Origin: Phenylobacterium sp. J367
GTDB lineage: Bacteria > Pseudomonadota > Alphaproteobacteria > Caulobacterales > Caulobacteraceae
Assembly (NCBI RefSeq): GCF_024699985.1
Contig: NZ_JAJONA010000002.1
Location: 1 to 64,000 of the forward strand
Direction of reading: 5' to 3'
DNA: 64,000 bases
The notes under the pieces were generated by a model that saw only the letters and a list, made by a program, of their open reading frames with translations, made no database searches and was not told the origin of the DNA. Each line of letters begins with the position of its first letter. Position 1 is the first letter of the stretch. Below, one piece after another: positions 20,058-30,800 of this stretch. The position numbers and the translations under genes are program-made.

Positions 20058-20722
20058 TCCGGCGCTTGGGCGTCATAGTCCTGGCGGCGGGTCTGGCGGC
20101 GGCCTCCCCGGCCGAGTTCACCGGGCCGGCCCGGGTCGTCGATGGTGACACCTTCAGCATCGGCGCCGAGCGGGTCCGGCTGTGGGGCGTTGATGCACCC
20201 GAGGGCCGGCAGGTCTGCCAAAACGCCAAGGGTCAGGGTTATGCCTGCGGTGACGTCGCCCGCGACCAACTCGTCGGCTTGATCGGCGGCCGGATCGTGC
20301 GCTGCGAAATCCGGGACCGTGACCCGTATGGCCGCGCCGTCTCACGCTGCAGCCGGCGCGACCGATCTCGGCGGGGCCATGGTTCGGGCCGGGTGGGCGG
20401 TCGACTACGCCCAGTTCAGCCGCGGCGCCTATGCGTCGACCGAGGCTGAGGCGCGCCGGCGCGGCGCGGCCTTTGGGCCGGCCGCTTCGAGACGCCCTCG
20501 ACCTGGCGGGCCGATGAGCGGCAAGCGCGACCGGCGCTGGCCGCGCCGCCTCAGGCCGGCTGCGTGATCAAGGGCAATATCAACGCCAAGGGTCGGCGGA
20601 TCTTCCACGTCCCAGGTCAGGAGGACTATGCGGCCACCCGCATCGACACGGCCCGGGGCGAGCGCTGGTTCTGTTCCGCGGCGGAGGCGCAAGCCGCAGG
20701 TTGGAGCGCAGCGAAGCGCTGA
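20054..20722 (+). CDS. Exported thermonuclease-like protein (SNase fold), frameshifted
   Basis: Starts at ATG 20054 with a signal peptide (GVIVLAAGLAAASPAEF). The staphylococcal-nuclease core is clear: ARVVDGDTFSIGAERVRLWG followed by VDAPEGRQ, and RDPYGRAV with the second catalytic arginine. After frame changes near 20338 and 20490 it ends with GNINAKGRRIFHVPGQEDY and ERWFCSAAEAQAAGW, a C-terminal domain often attached to such plasmid nucleases. It probably degrades nucleic acid in the periplasm. The role in transfer or defence is unknown. Confidence 0.72.
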
Positions 20723-20855
20723 TACTTGAGAGTATCCTCTAGTTCCCGCTCTTGCGCCAGTTGCCGACGTTGAGATCGTGGCGAGAAGCCGACCTTCGGT
20801 CCGGCTCCCGGGGATGCCTGGCCCCTATATGTAGCGGGTCGAAGATACTCGACCC
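20721..20855 (+). promoter_or_regulatory. Two inverted repeats upstream of the nucleotidyltransferase operon
   Basis: GATACT-TGAG-AGTATC at 20721-20736 and GGGTCGA-AGATAC-TCGACCC at 20836-20855 are perfect inverted repeats. The first overlaps the thermonuclease stop and may end its transcript; the second lies 68 bases before ATG 20923 and may be an operator. Both are read directly; their roles are inferred. Confidence 0.45.
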
Positions 20856-20922
20856 CCGCATCTTGAACTCCGACTGCCGCATCCCATGTCGAGCTAGACG
20901 CCGTGTTGTGGCGGGGGTGAAC

Positions 20923-21879
20923 ATGACGACCAACTACAACCTTCCTTGGTCGGCCCGGGGTGCCAACCTTGGCGGTCTGGCAAACGCGCTGCTGGACAAC
21001 CCGCGGCCACGCAGCACTTTCCTCGGTGATCTCGCGCGCAACGCAATGCTGGAACCGCCTAAGCCGGTGACGCTGGCTGACGCACTGCTCGTCGCACGTA
21101 TGCTCAACCCGCCAGCGAACCAGGCGGACCTCTACTTGCGGGGCATCCTTCGGCGCGAAGCGGTCGACACGTCGCCGACGTCGACGCTGCGACTGGTTCA
21201 GACCACGCTGTGGCCCGTCATCTCGCCCTGGGCCAACGGCCATCTCCTCAGCGTCGTCCCGAGCGGCTCCTTCTCGAAGGGCACGGCGAACGCCAGCGGG
21301 ACGGACATCGACCTCTTCATTTCAGTCTCGTCGACTGCGGTCGAAGGCCTGCGCGAAATCTACAACACCCTCGACCGCGCCCTTCAGACCGCCGGTTACA
21401 AGACGCGCCGGCAGAATGTGTCGATCAACATCAACGTCGCCGGCCAGTCCGTCGACCTCGTGCCCGCGAAGCGCCAGAACTGGCTTGTCGAGGATCACAG
21501 CCTCTACCGGCGCAAGGTTGACAGTTGGACGAAGACGAACGTTGCCGCCCATGCGCTTCACGTCGCACACTCCGGCCGGACCGAAGAAATCCGGATCATG
21601 AAGCTCTGGCGCGATCAGCTGGGCCTGGACTGGCCGTCCTTCTATCTGGAGCTGACGGTCATCCGCGCGTTGGGCGTCTTCTCGACGTATGGCGACCTGG
21701 CGGCGAATGTCTCGAAGGTATTCGAATTCCTCCGCGATGAATTCCTACGGGCGCGCATCGTGGATCCCGCCAACGGAAACAACATCATCTCCGACGATCT
21801 GACCGTCGCGGAGAAGGAGCGGATAAGCGTCGGGGCGCGCGCGCGCGCAACGCACTATTGGAAGCACATCGTCGTATGA
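20923..21879 (+). CDS. CD-NTase/OAS-like nucleotidyltransferase
   Basis: Intact, 318 residues. The catalytic site is textbook for the CD-NTase, OAS and archaeal CCA-enzyme superfamily: PSGSFSKGTANASGTDIDLF (about residues 110-129) supplies the GS helix and the first two aspartates, and SVDLVPAKR about 60 residues later supplies the third. A helical C-terminal domain has IRIMKLWRDQLGLDWPSFYL and DPANGNNIISDDLTVAEKER. In defence systems such enzymes make cyclic oligonucleotide signals. ATG 20923 is preceded by GGGGG. Its stop overlaps the start of the DUF6602 gene (ATGA), so the two are coupled. Signal synthesis is inferred, not shown. Confidence 0.75.
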   Translation: MTTNYNLPWSARGANLGGLANALLDNPRPRSTFLGDLARNAMLEPPKPVTLADALLVARMLNPPANQADLYLRGILRREAVDTSPTSTLRLVQTTLWPVISPWANGHLLSVVPSGSFSKGTANASGTDIDLFISVSSTAVEGLREIYNTLDRALQTAGYKTRRQNVSININVAGQSVDLVPAKRQNWLVEDHSLYRRKVDSWTKTNVAAHALHVAHSGRTEEIRIMKLWRDQLGLDWPSFYLELTVIRALGVFSTYGDLAANVSKVFEFLRDEFLRARIVDPANGNNIISDDLTVAEKERISVGARARATHYWKHIVV

Positions 21880-22592
21880 CGCACTGGTCGCTCCCGACGC
21901 TCTTTGAGGGCGTGCATGAGAAGGTGCATGCCGAACTGGAGTTGGCGCGGCGGGCGTATGCCCATCCGACGACAAAGGGCGACGCCAGCGAGGACGTCTG
22001 GTTGCACCTCTTCAACACCTACCTGCCGCGGCGCTATCGCGCCGCCAAGGCGTTCATTGCGGATAGCAACAACGAGTTCAGCCTGCAGCTCGACGTCGTG
22101 ATCTTCGACGAGCTCTACACGCCTCCGGTGTTCGCGATGGGCGCAGTGACGATCATCCCAGCCGAGAGCGTCTACGCTGTCTTCGAAGCCAAGCAGACGG
22201 CCAACGCCGACAACCTCAGGCAGGCGCACGAGAAGGCGGCTAGCGTGCGCAGGCTGCACCGGACCAGCGCCCCCTTCATCAATGGGAGCGCGCAAACACC
22301 GGGCAAGGTACCCCAGCCGATTCTGGCGGGACTGCTAACGCTCGAGAGCGACTGGAAGCCGGAGTTTGGAGAGCCGTTGAAGAATCTTCTTCTCGCAGCT
22401 GGCGCTGACAGCAGCCTGGACATGGGCTGCTTTGCTTCGAACGGCTTTTTCGTGCGCGACGGCGACGCCATCCTGATTAATGACAAGAGCACGGCAGCGA
22501 CGGCGTTCCTATTCGAGCTCATCGCTCGGCTTCAGGCCCTCGGGACAGTGCCGGCACTTGATGCGCGGGCTTACGCGCGATGGCTCACGTAG
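21876..22592 (+). CDS. DUF6602-like protein with a possible PD-(D/E)XK nuclease core
   Basis: Intact, 238 residues, coupled by ATGA to the nucleotidyltransferase. The N-terminal half follows the DUF6602 pattern: EKVHAELELARRAY, then LFNTYLPRRYRAAKAFIADS, FSLQLDVVIFDELYTPPVF and PAESVYAVFEAKQTANADN. The spaced D...E-x-K in LDVVIFDE and VFEAKQ fits a PD-(D/E)XK fold. The C-terminal half is not recognised. In the context of a CD-NTase it could be an effector or a regulator. The family assignment is moderately sure; nuclease activity is inference. Confidence 0.65.
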   Translation: MTHWSLPTLFEGVHEKVHAELELARRAYAHPTTKGDASEDVWLHLFNTYLPRRYRAAKAFIADSNNEFSLQLDVVIFDELYTPPVFAMGAVTIIPAESVYAVFEAKQTANADNLRQAHEKAASVRRLHRTSAPFINGSAQTPGKVPQPILAGLLTLESDWKPEFGEPLKNLLLAAGADSSLDMGCFASNGFFVRDGDAILINDKSTAATAFLFELIARLQALGTVPALDARAYARWLT

Positions 22593-22607
22593 GGCCAGGG
22601 GCGGCCT

Positions 22608-22970
22608 TTATGCCGAGGCTGGCCCGCGGGGTTCCGCAGCGCCATCAGGCTGTCGGTCCGTCGAGAGCGTGATGGGTCCGAAGTAGCCGAAGTCGTCACG
22701 GCACATGGCGATGGCGCGTGCGACGTCGCGATAGACGCGGGGCTCGTCCGACTTGAACATGGCCAGGCGGTGCTCGCCCGAGCGGCCGGCCAGGCGCAGC
22801 CAGACGCTCCACTCGCCGGTCTCTGATTCTGTGAGCCGGACTTCCTTGATCGAGCCGCCGCGCTCCAGGAACCAATTGACGTTGCGGGCGCGGATCGGGA
22901 AGTCGGGGTTGGTCGCGATGACCCAGGCCTCTTCGCTGCGCGCGTCGATCTCTGTCTCGCGGTCAGCCAT
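22608..22970 (-). CDS. Hypothetical protein, 120 residues
   Basis: ATG 22970 to TGA 22608 on the minus strand, with AGGGGAG about 20 bases upstream. The sequence has a globular look: ARSEEAWVIATNPDFPIRAR, NVNWFLERGGSIKEVRLTES and RLAMFKSDEPRVYRDVARAI. It has no signal peptide or membrane helix. No family is recognised. It is convergent with the DUF6602 gene, 16 bases apart, and divergent from the Toprim gene. Confidence 0.55.
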   Translation of the reverse strand: MADRETEIDARSEEAWVIATNPDFPIRARNVNWFLERGGSIKEVRLTESETGEWSVWLRLAGRSGEHRLAMFKSDEPRVYRDVARAIAMCRDDFGYFGPITLSTDRQPDGAAEPRGPASA

Positions 22971-23343
22971 CGTCTGCTGCGGCAAAGCCTGCTCCCCTTG
23001 AATCGTGCTTAACTTGTCACAAAAGCACTGTTGTGTCGCGGGCCGCTTGGTCGCCAGCCGCAAAGCCCGCCCGGTTTTGCCGGGCAGACGTCGCAATTTT
23101 GAACGTCTTCGTTGAGACCTGTGCAGTGGGCCAACATCGGCGTGTGGGTTTGGCGTGCGCGAGGATGGGGGAGCGCCCTCCCCCTGAGTCGCAAAGGTGA
23201 GCCTTGAGCGCCTACCCCCTCCAGCGGGGGCGGTCCCCCGCAACGCCCCCTGTCAGCGTTGTGGGCCGACCCGCGGTGCGGCCGAAGGGTTGGAGAAAGG
23301 GCGCATCGAGGCGACCCCTTGAGGGCCAAAGGAGGTTCGACCC
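22971..23343 (+). promoter_or_regulatory. Divergent intergenic region with several hairpins
   Basis: Upstream of both the hypothetical protein and the Toprim gene. GGGGGAG-CGCC-CTCCCCC at 23167-23184 is a perfect 7-bp stem; CCCCC/GGGGG around 23215-23230 and CAACGC/GCGTTG at 23241-23261 are further stems. A ribosome-binding site AAAGGAGG precedes ATG 23344. The stems may act as a leader or single-strand element. Confidence 0.4.
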
Positions 23344-24249
23344 ATGTCCTTGAAACCCATCGTCCAGGCCCTGGGCGGCGATCTCTATGATCGCGGCCTG
23401 CGGGCGAATATCCCGGCCCCTGGCCATAGCGCCGCCGACCGTTCGGTCTCGCTGCTGCTGCGGGAGGGCCGGGTGATCGTCCACACCTTCGGTGATGGCG
23501 ACTGGAAGGACGTGCTCGACTACCTGCGCGGCGAGGGCCTGGTCGATGCGCAGAATGCGCCGACCAGTCTTGCCCAATCCCGCCGGGTGCAGGCCGCCGC
23601 CGCGGCGACCGGACTCGAGCGGCGCCAGGCCGCCTTGCGGATCTGGGAGGCCGGCCGGCCGCTGGCGGGCACTTTGTCGGCGCGCCACTGCGCTCAGCGC
23701 GGCGTCAGTCGGCCCCTACCCGGCCCGGATGTGCTGCGCCACGGCGGCCAGACGCCCGTCTCGGCCTATGCGGAGAGCCGGCATCACCGTCCCGCCCTGC
23801 TGGCGGCGATCAGCGACAAGGACGGCGCCTTCACCGCCGTCGAGGTCACCTATCTGGCCCCGAACGCCCGCCGCGCGATCGACCTGCGCCTGAGCCGCAA
23901 GACCGTGGGGCCGTCGCCGGCCAGCTGCGCGGTCCGGATCGATGCGGCCGCGCCGCAGATGCTCGTCGGCGAGGGCCTGTTCACGACGCTCTCGGCCAGC
24001 GCGCGCTTTGGCCTGCCGGCCTGGGCGCTGATGTCGACCCGCAACCTGCGCCGCTGGCGTCCGCCAGCGGGCGTGCGCGAGGTGCTGATCGCCGCCGATC
24101 GCGGGACGGACGGCGAGGCCTCGGCCGAGCAGCTGCGGGCGGGCCTGGCGGCGGCCGGCCTGAAGGCCCGGGTGGCGCTGCCGCCCGACGGGTTTGGGGA
24201 TTGGAACGAGGCGGAGGCCGCCGGCTTGCTCGATCCGGTCAGGGCCTGA
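23344..24249 (+). CDS. Toprim-domain protein, primase-like
   Basis: Intact, 301 residues, behind AAAGGAGG. The N-terminal region ([20 protein letters not shown]) resembles the zinc-less head of plasmid primases and DUF7146 proteins. The C-terminal Toprim fold shows [18 protein letters not shown] with the conserved glutamate, and [20 protein letters not shown] with the acidic pair, then GDWNEA. Such proteins occur in conjugative elements near ParB-like and strawberry-notch genes and may prime replication of the entering strand. The substrate is not known. The ParB-like gene follows after 83 bases. Confidence 0.75.
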   Translation: MSLKPIVQALGGDLYDRGLRANIPAPGHSAADRSVSLLLREGRVIVHTFGDGDWKDVLDYLRGEGLVDAQNAPTSLAQSRRVQAAAAATGLERRQAALRIWEAGRPLAGTLSARHCAQRGVSRPLPGPDVLRHGGQTPVSAYAESRHHRPALLAAISDKDGAFTAVEVTYLAPNARRAIDLRLSRKTVGPSPASCAVRIDAAAPQMLVGEGLFTTLSASARFGLPAWALMSTRNLRRWRPPAGVREVLIAADRGTDGEASAEQLRAGLAAAGLKARVALPPDGFGDWNEAEAAGLLDPVRA

Positions 24250-24332
24250 GGGGTCAAAGAAGGGAGGAAGGGATGGGGCGGGTGCGCCCAAGGGCAGGAT
24301 GTCCCTCGCCCAGGTGCTGGAGCCTGACCCCA

Positions 24333-26360
24333 ATGACCGACACCCAGACCGTCCCGGCCGCGCCGCCGACCCCGATGACCTCCATCAAGGTCCGCCTCGG
24401 CGACCTCGGCCTCGCGCCCGAGAACGTCCGTTTCAAGGAGCCCGCGGACGACGGCGTGCCCCAGCTGGCCGAAACCATCCTGGCCGCCGGCGTGGTGATC
24501 CCGCCGATCGTGCGCCCGGGTCGCAAGGGCGAGCAGCGCTTCATGGCGCTCGACGGCCGCCGCCGGCGCCTGGGCCTCCTGCTGCTGCGCGAGCGCGGCG
24601 ACCTGACCGACGACTATGAGATCGACTGCCTGGTGGCCGAGACCAAGGCCCAGCAGGTGGCCGGCGTCATGCTGCCGGCGACCGAACACGCCCCGGTCCA
24701 TATCGCCGACGTGATCACCGCGATTGGCAAGCTGCGCAAGACCAAGCTGGACACCGGGGCCATCGCTGCCGCCCTGGGCTACGCCGAGCTGGAGATCAAG
24801 CGGCTGGAGGCCCTGGCGGCCGTCCATCCCAACGTCCTGAAGGCCCTGCGGGCGGGCAAGCTGACCTTGAAGCAGGTCCGCCTGTTCGCGCGCATCGGCG
24901 ACAAGAAGCAGCAGGCGGAGATCGCCCAGACCGCGCTCGACGGCTACTTCCAGGACTATCAGCTGAAGGGGCTGGTGACCCGCGGCCGGGTCACGGTCGA
25001 CGACCCGCGCTTCACCCTCGTGGGCATGGACCGCTACGTCGCCGCCGGCGGCCGGGTGAGCTCGGACCTGTTTGCCGAGCTGCCCGACGCCCTCCTTGAT
25101 CCGGAGATCCTGTCGGCGGCCTGGCGCGACCGCGTGCAGCCCATCGTGGCGCACCTGCAGGCCGAGGGCCTGGCCGTCTATCTCGGCGACGACGGCGACT
25201 TCGGGGCGCCGGAAGGCTTCTCCCGCCTGCCCTATGTCTATCGCCCGGACCTGACCGAGGCGCAGACCACGGCGCTGAACGAGGCCAATTACCGGGTCAC
25301 CCAGCTGTCCTCCGCGCTGCAGGACATCGATCCTGAGGCGGACGAGGCGCCCCAGGCGTTCGGCCCCCTGGTCAGCGCCATGGCCGCCGTCGCCGGCGCC
25401 CCACTCAGCCGCTGCAAGATCGGCGCGGTGATCCTGTCGCCGGCGGGGTCCGACTACGGCATCGCGGCGAGCTTCTACTCGGTCCCGCTGCCGGCCAGTG
25501 AGCTGCCGGAGGAGATCGAGGATGAGGCGGACGAGGAGGACGAGGTCGAGGTCGGCGGCCGCTACGGCCGCGCTGTGGCCGACATCGAGGTGCCTCAGGC
25601 CGATGTCGAGGTCGAAGGCTCCAGCCACGTCCTTCACGAGACCCGCACCGATGTCGCCACGCGCGGCTTGATCCGCGACCTGGCGGATGACCCGTCCGCG
25701 GCGCTGACGGTGCTGGTGGCGCAACTGTTCAAGCAGCTGGCCCTGCACTCCTCCGGCGGCCTCGACGCCTCGGCCCTGCAGATCTCGGGCGTGCGCTATA
25801 GCCGGGGCTCCACGCCGCCGATCGCGTCCTTGGACGGCGAGGTGAAGGCCCGTCTCGACGCCAGGCGGGCGGCCTACAAGGCCTCGGGCCTGCGGCCGAT
25901 CACCTGGGTCGAGACCCTGGCGCACGGGGAGAAGATGGCCCTGCTGGCCGAACTGACCGCCATGTCCCTGAACCTGCGCGAGGCCCGCACCTCGATGATC
26001 CGCCACGCGGCCCGCGCCGAGGCCGCTGAGATCGCCGCGCTCTGCGGCGCCGACATCTCCGCCCACTGGACCCCGGACGCGGGCTATCTCGCCGTCCACT
26101 CCAAGAAGCAGCTGCTGGCGCTGCTGGACGAGATGGAGGCCGAGGATGACCGGGCCAGGACGCTGAAGAAGGACGACCTGGTCGCCTTTGTTGGCGAGGC
26201 GGCGGCCGAGCGTCAGTGGGCCCCGGCCGCGCTGGCCTGGGATCGGCCGCTGGAGGTAGAGGCGGCGGAAGACACTGAGACCGAGGCCGATCCCGAGGAG
26301 GACGAGGCCCAGCCGGACGCCGGCGCCGTCTGTGCGCCCGAGGTGTCGATCGCCGCCTAG
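24333..26360 (+). CDS. Large ParB-like protein of conjugative elements
   Basis: Intact, 675 residues from ATG 24333. The N-terminal ParB/Sulfiredoxin domain has [33 protein letters not shown] and [16 protein letters not shown]; a helix-turn-helix follows ([20 protein letters not shown]). The long C-terminal part carries an acidic stretch ([16 protein letters not shown]) and helical segments of unknown role. It is distinct from the partition ParB at 41.7 kb and lacks a neighbouring ParA. Genes of this type sit beside Toprim and strawberry-notch genes in alphaproteobacterial plasmids and ICEs; a regulatory or nuclease function has been suggested for ParB-fold proteins. Confidence 0.8.
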   Translation: MTDTQTVPAAPPTPMTSIKVRLGDLGLAPENVRFKEPADDGVPQLAETILAAGVVIPPIVRPGRKGEQRFMALDGRRRRLGLLLLRERGDLTDDYEIDCLVAETKAQQVAGVMLPATEHAPVHIADVITAIGKLRKTKLDTGAIAAALGYAELEIKRLEALAAVHPNVLKALRAGKLTLKQVRLFARIGDKKQQAEIAQTALDGYFQDYQLKGLVTRGRVTVDDPRFTLVGMDRYVAAGGRVSSDLFAELPDALLDPEILSAAWRDRVQPIVAHLQAEGLAVYLGDDGDFGAPEGFSRLPYVYRPDLTEAQTTALNEANYRVTQLSSALQDIDPEADEAPQAFGPLVSAMAAVAGAPLSRCKIGAVILSPAGSDYGIAASFYSVPLPASELPEEIEDEADEEDEVEVGGRYGRAVADIEVPQADVEVEGSSHVLHETRTDVATRGLIRDLADDPSAALTVLVAQLFKQLALHSSGGLDASALQISGVRYSRGSTPPIASLDGEVKARLDARRAAYKASGLRPITWVETLAHGEKMALLAELTAMSLNLREARTSMIRHAARAEAAEIAALCGADISAHWTPDAGYLAVHSKKQLLALLDEMEAEDDRARTLKKDDLVAFVGEAAAERQWAPAALAWDRPLEVEAAEDTETEADPEEDEAQPDAGAVCAPEVSIAA

Positions 26361-26373
26361 CGCCAGCCTGAAA

Positions 26374-26402
26374 CGGCCCTCGTCAGGCTCTGGCGGGGGC
26401 CG
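26374..26402 (+). terminator. Terminator hairpin after the ParB-like gene
   Basis: CGGCCCTCG at 26374-26382 pairs with CGGGGGCCG at 26394-26402 (nine pairs, one G-T). It lies 14 bases after the ParB-like stop and 24 bases before the end of the converging RES gene, so it may serve both directions. Confidence 0.55.
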
Positions 26403-26425
26403 CATTCATGCATGCCAGGCCGCAA

Positions 26426-27726
26426 TCAATAATCCTGATCGACGTCGTGGGGGTCGTAGTCGCCGGCGTCGAGATAGGGCTGTGTCGGAAAGCTCGCGCC
26501 CGACACCTTGTGTTTTACGAGGCTGTCGGCAACCGGGACGATCCTTACCTTGGGCTTGGTTGGGCTCGAAAAGGTCAGGCTCGGCCAGTCGTCGACTCGT
26601 CTACGGGCTCCGGGCCCGCGCCGGGTGCGGAGCCCACGAGCGCAGCCTCGCCCAGCAGGACGATGTTCTTGCCTTCCGGGTGCTGGGCCGACCGGTAGAT
26701 GATCGCGTCGATCGTGCGCTCCCTGGCCGGCGAAGCTGAACCGGTGATGCTTGTTGAGGTATTCGGCGACCGCCTGGGTCGGCAGGTAGTCGAGATGCTC
26801 GTCGCCGGGTGAGATCGGTTGGGCGATCTCCAGCATGAACGACTGCATGAAGTTCCATTGCGCAGCGCGGGCCTGGGCGTTCTTGGCGTAAAGGTCGGCC
26901 TCTTTCGCCTTGGCCTCAAACAAGGTGGTGTCCAAAACGCAGATCGGCTCGGTGATCGCGAACTCCGCCGCCACGACGATGGCCCCTACCGCCGGGCGCA
27001 ATTCGGCGACGCAGGTCTCCAGGTCGAAGGCGCCGTAGAAGCCGATGACGCCTGCCGGGTTCAGCCGTCCGGCCCGGCGCTTGCGCTCGGGCGGCGGGCC
27101 CAGGTCAGCGGCGATGTTGGCCGCGATCTTCTGGCGTTGCTCCACGTCATTCGCGACGCGCGCTCGAAAAACCCACTTTGCGCCTCACCGGGCGCGATGA
27201 GGTACACGGGCCCCTGTTTGTGGTGATCGCGCTGCTGGTGGACGTCCTGGAAAATCTCCACCAGCTGGTCGCGCGCCCCGATGTTGAAGAAGCGCTGGCC
27301 GTGCAGGAGGCTTCGTCGGAAATCGCGCCACAGGCGCGCCGGGGCCTCTAGGGCAGCGGTCCAGATATCCGCGTGGTAGCGATATTCGTCATCGTAAAAC
27401 GCCTCCTCGCCGTCAGGCGGCCAGTAGTTGTCGCCGTCAATCAGAGCGTCCCTGAGCGCTTCGACGATCATCCAGTCGTCTGGCTGGGCGAGATCCTGGA
27501 CGACATCGACCAGCTCATTGCCCGCAGGCCCAATTGAATAGGGGTCGTGAGGTCCGCCGCCATAGTTGTCTCGAAATACCAGGTCGACGATCTCGGCTAC
27601 TGCCTCGATCGAGACGCCCTTCTTCGTCGGGTGGAAGTCGCAGCGACCGACATCTTGCTGCTTGCGAATCTCGATGATCCGCCGCTTCAGGCCTTTGACG
27701 GCGAAACAATCAGGGCAAACGTTCAT
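26426..27726 (-). CDS. RES-domain protein with HEPN/RES N-terminal domain, frameshifted
   Basis: From ATG 27726 the N-terminus MNVCPDCFAVKGLKRRIIEI and FHPTKKGVSIEAVAEIVDLV matches the HEPN/RES N-terminal domain. After a frame change near 27150, the RES domain reads GVIGFYGAFDLETCVAELRP with the conserved arginine and glutamate context, DEHLDYLPTQAVAEYLNKHH, and, after another near 26740, IIYRSAQHPEGKNIVLLGEA. RES proteins of toxin-antitoxin systems break down NAD+. No antitoxin gene is adjacent. This is the only minus-strand gene between 23 and 46 kb. NAD+ degradation is inferred from the domain. Confidence 0.65.
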
Positions 27727-27874
27727 GGCTGCGGCCCAGCTTGGGTGACACGTGCGGCCCTGTCTGCGCCTGCAGGCAGGCGTTCGAGAGCGGAAAAAGG
27801 AAGGGGGCGGACGGGCGAGCCCGTCGGGTCTGGAGGGAGGAGCCCTCCGCGTCGGGTGATCCGGATCCCCGCCC

Positions 27875-30800
27875 ATGAACGCCCTGCTTCCCCTGTTCGC
27901 CGCCGATGTCGGCGACCACAAGGCCGCCAACCTCCTGGCCGCCGCCCGCGCCCTGACGCCCCAGCTCAATCGGTCCCGTCCGCTGGACCGCAAGCTGGTG
28001 GCCAACGTCATGACCATGGCGTTCGGCGCCTCGGATGCGGAGGGCGCCTGGCTCTGGCGCGACGCCTATGACGCCATCGAAGCGGCCCTGGTGCTGCAGA
28101 TCCGCCGCCTCGCCCCGCAGGTCGGCCGCCTGGAGGACGCGCCGGCCGAGATCGTCGCCCTCTTGGCCAACCTCTCCGAGCTCAGCCTCACCCACACCCG
28201 CCGCAGCGAGGAGCAGGTGGCGCTGGACCAGTTCTCCACCCCGCCCCAACTCGGCGCGCTGGCCGTGCTCGCGGCCCAGGTCCGTCCGGGCGACCAGGTG
28301 CTGGAGCCTTCGGCCGGCAGCGGCCTCCTGGCCATCCTAGCCGAGGCCTGCGGCGGCGCCTTGACCCTCAACGAACTGGCCGCCGGCCGCGCGGGTCTCC
28401 TCGAAGGCCTCTTCCCCCTCGCGGTCCGCAGCCAGCAGGACGCCCGCCACCTGCGCGACACCCTGCCGGGGTCGGGCGGGTTCCACGCCGTCCTCGCCAA
28501 CCCGCCCTTCCAGCACCTGGAGGCGCATCTGCACGCGGCCGTGGACTGCCTGGCCGATGGCGGCCGGCTGGCGGCGATCGTGCCGGCGTCTTTGTTCGAG
28601 GACGCGCCGGCGCTGCGCGCCCTGGCCGCCCGGGGGCCGATCCGCCTGCGGCTGGCCTTCCCGGCCCGCGCCTACGCCAAGCACGGGACTTCGGTCGAGA
28701 CGGGCTTGCTGGTCATCGACCGCGCCGCGCCCGTCGCCGCCATCCCCGGGATCATGGTGGCGGACACCCTGGCCGACGCCGCCCAGGCGGCTGCGGCCAT
28801 AGAGGCCCGAGCGACCGCGCAGCCGCGCCAGTTCCGCACGGTCTCCCAGGTCTCGGTTCTGGCGCCCCGCGCCCGGGCCCTGGCCGCGCCGTCGAACCGG
28901 CTGGCCTTCCTCGCAACCTCCGCGCCCTTGGCCTACGAGGCCTGCGCCTGGTCGGGCGAAGGCCACGACGTCGGCCTCTACCAGGCCTATGCTCTCGGCC
29001 GCATCCGCTTCGCCGCCTCGCGGCCGCACCCTCCCCGCTCGTGGAATCCGGTCCCATGGCCTCGGTGGCGCCGCCGGCGCCCGACCTACCGCCCGGTCCT
29101 GCCGGTGCGCATCACCGACGACGCCCTGGTGTCGGACGCCCAGATGGAGACGGTGATCTACGCCGGCGAGGCCCACGCCCAGGTCCTGCCGGGGTCGTGG
29201 ATTCTCGGCGACGCCCCGCACCAGGTGATCCTGGTCAAGGACGACCTTCCCTGCGCGGTCCAATTCCGCAAGGGCTTCTTCCTCGGCGACGGCACCGGCT
29301 GCGGCAAGGGCCGGGAAATCGCCGGCGTCATCGCCGACAACCTGGCCCAGGGCCGATCGCGCGCGGTGTGGCTGTCGAAGAACGATGCTCTGCTGGAAGA
29401 CGCCCGGCGCGACTGGAGCGCCATCGGCGGGGCCAATGGCGACATCACCCCGCAATCGGCGTGGAAGCAGGCCGACGCCATCCGCATGGACCGGGGCATC
29501 CTCTATTCGACTTACGCCACCTTGCGCCAACCGGCGCGGGGCGACCGGCGCTCTCGGCTCGACCAGATCGTCGACTGGCTGGGGGCCGACTTCGATGGGG
29601 TAATCGTATTCGACGAGGCCCACGCCATGGCCAACGCCGCCGGAGGCGGCAAGGGCGCGCGCGGCGCCCAAGAAGGCGTCGCAGCAAGGCATGGCCGGGC
29701 TGGCGCTGCAGAACCGCCTTCCCAATGCGCGGATCCTCTACGTCTCGGCGACCGGGGCGACCACGCCGGAGAACCTGGCCTACGCCGCCCGGCTGGGCCT
29801 CTGGGGCGGGCCGGAAGCGCCCTTCCCTACCCGCGACGCCTTCATGGACGCGGTCGAGACCGGCGGGGTGGCGGTGATGGAGTTGATCGCGCGCGAGCTG
29901 AAGGCCATGGGCCTCTACATCGCCCGCTCGCTGTCGTTCGACGGCGTCGAATATGAGGCGCTGCGTCATCCGCTCACGGAGGATGACATCGCCATCTGGG
30001 ACGCTTGGGCCGACGCCTACCAGCTGATCCACCAGAATCTGCGCGCGGCGCTGGAGGCGGTCGGCGTCACGGAGGACGGCAAGGCCAAGTCCGGCCTGGC
30101 CGCTTCGGCCGTCATGTCGGCCTTCGAAGGCTGCAAGCAGCGCTTCTTCGGTCACCTGCTGTCCGGCCTGAAGTCCCCCTCCCTCGTGGCCTCGATCCGG
30201 CAGGACCTCGCGGCGGGCCGTTGCTCGGTCGTGCAGATTGTCTCGACCAACGAGGCGGTGATGGAACGCCGCCTGGCGGAGATCCCGGCCGAGGAGTGGA
30301 ACAACCTCGCCGTCGACCTGACGCCGAAGGACCAGGTGCTCGACTATCTGATGGGCGCTTTCCGGTGATGGCGATGGACGCCATCGAGGATGAAGAGGGC
30401 GCGGTCACCATGGTCCCGGTGATGGTCGACGGCGTGCCCGTGGTCAGCCAGGAAGCCCTGCGCCTGCGCGACGAGCTGGTCACGCACCTGGCCTGCCTGC
30501 CGGCGGTCCCGGGCGTGCTGGATGCGGTGCTCGACGCGATCGGCACCGAGATCGTGGCCGAGATCACCGGCCGCAGCCGCCGGGTGGTCCGGCGCGACGG
30601 CCGCCGCGTGGTGGAACGGCGCAGCGCCTCGGCCGCCAAGGCCGAGACCGACGCCTTCATGGCCGGCAAGAAGCGGGTGCTGGTGTTCTCCGACGCCGGC
30701 GGCACGGGCCGCAGCTACCACGCCGACCTCGGCGCGGCGAACCAACAGCGCCGGGTCCACTACCTGGTTGAGCCCGGCTGGCGGGCGGACGCGGCGATCC

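Noticed and set aside
24201-24332. Upstream extension of the ParB-like protein
   Set aside because: It would lie within the Toprim gene in another frame; the ParB domain begins after ATG 24333.
23850-26405. Very long minus-strand frame opposite the ParB-like gene
   Set aside because: It mirrors the plus-strand codon pattern, shows low-complexity GRRQ-type composition and has no domain; the plus strand encodes a recognisable protein.
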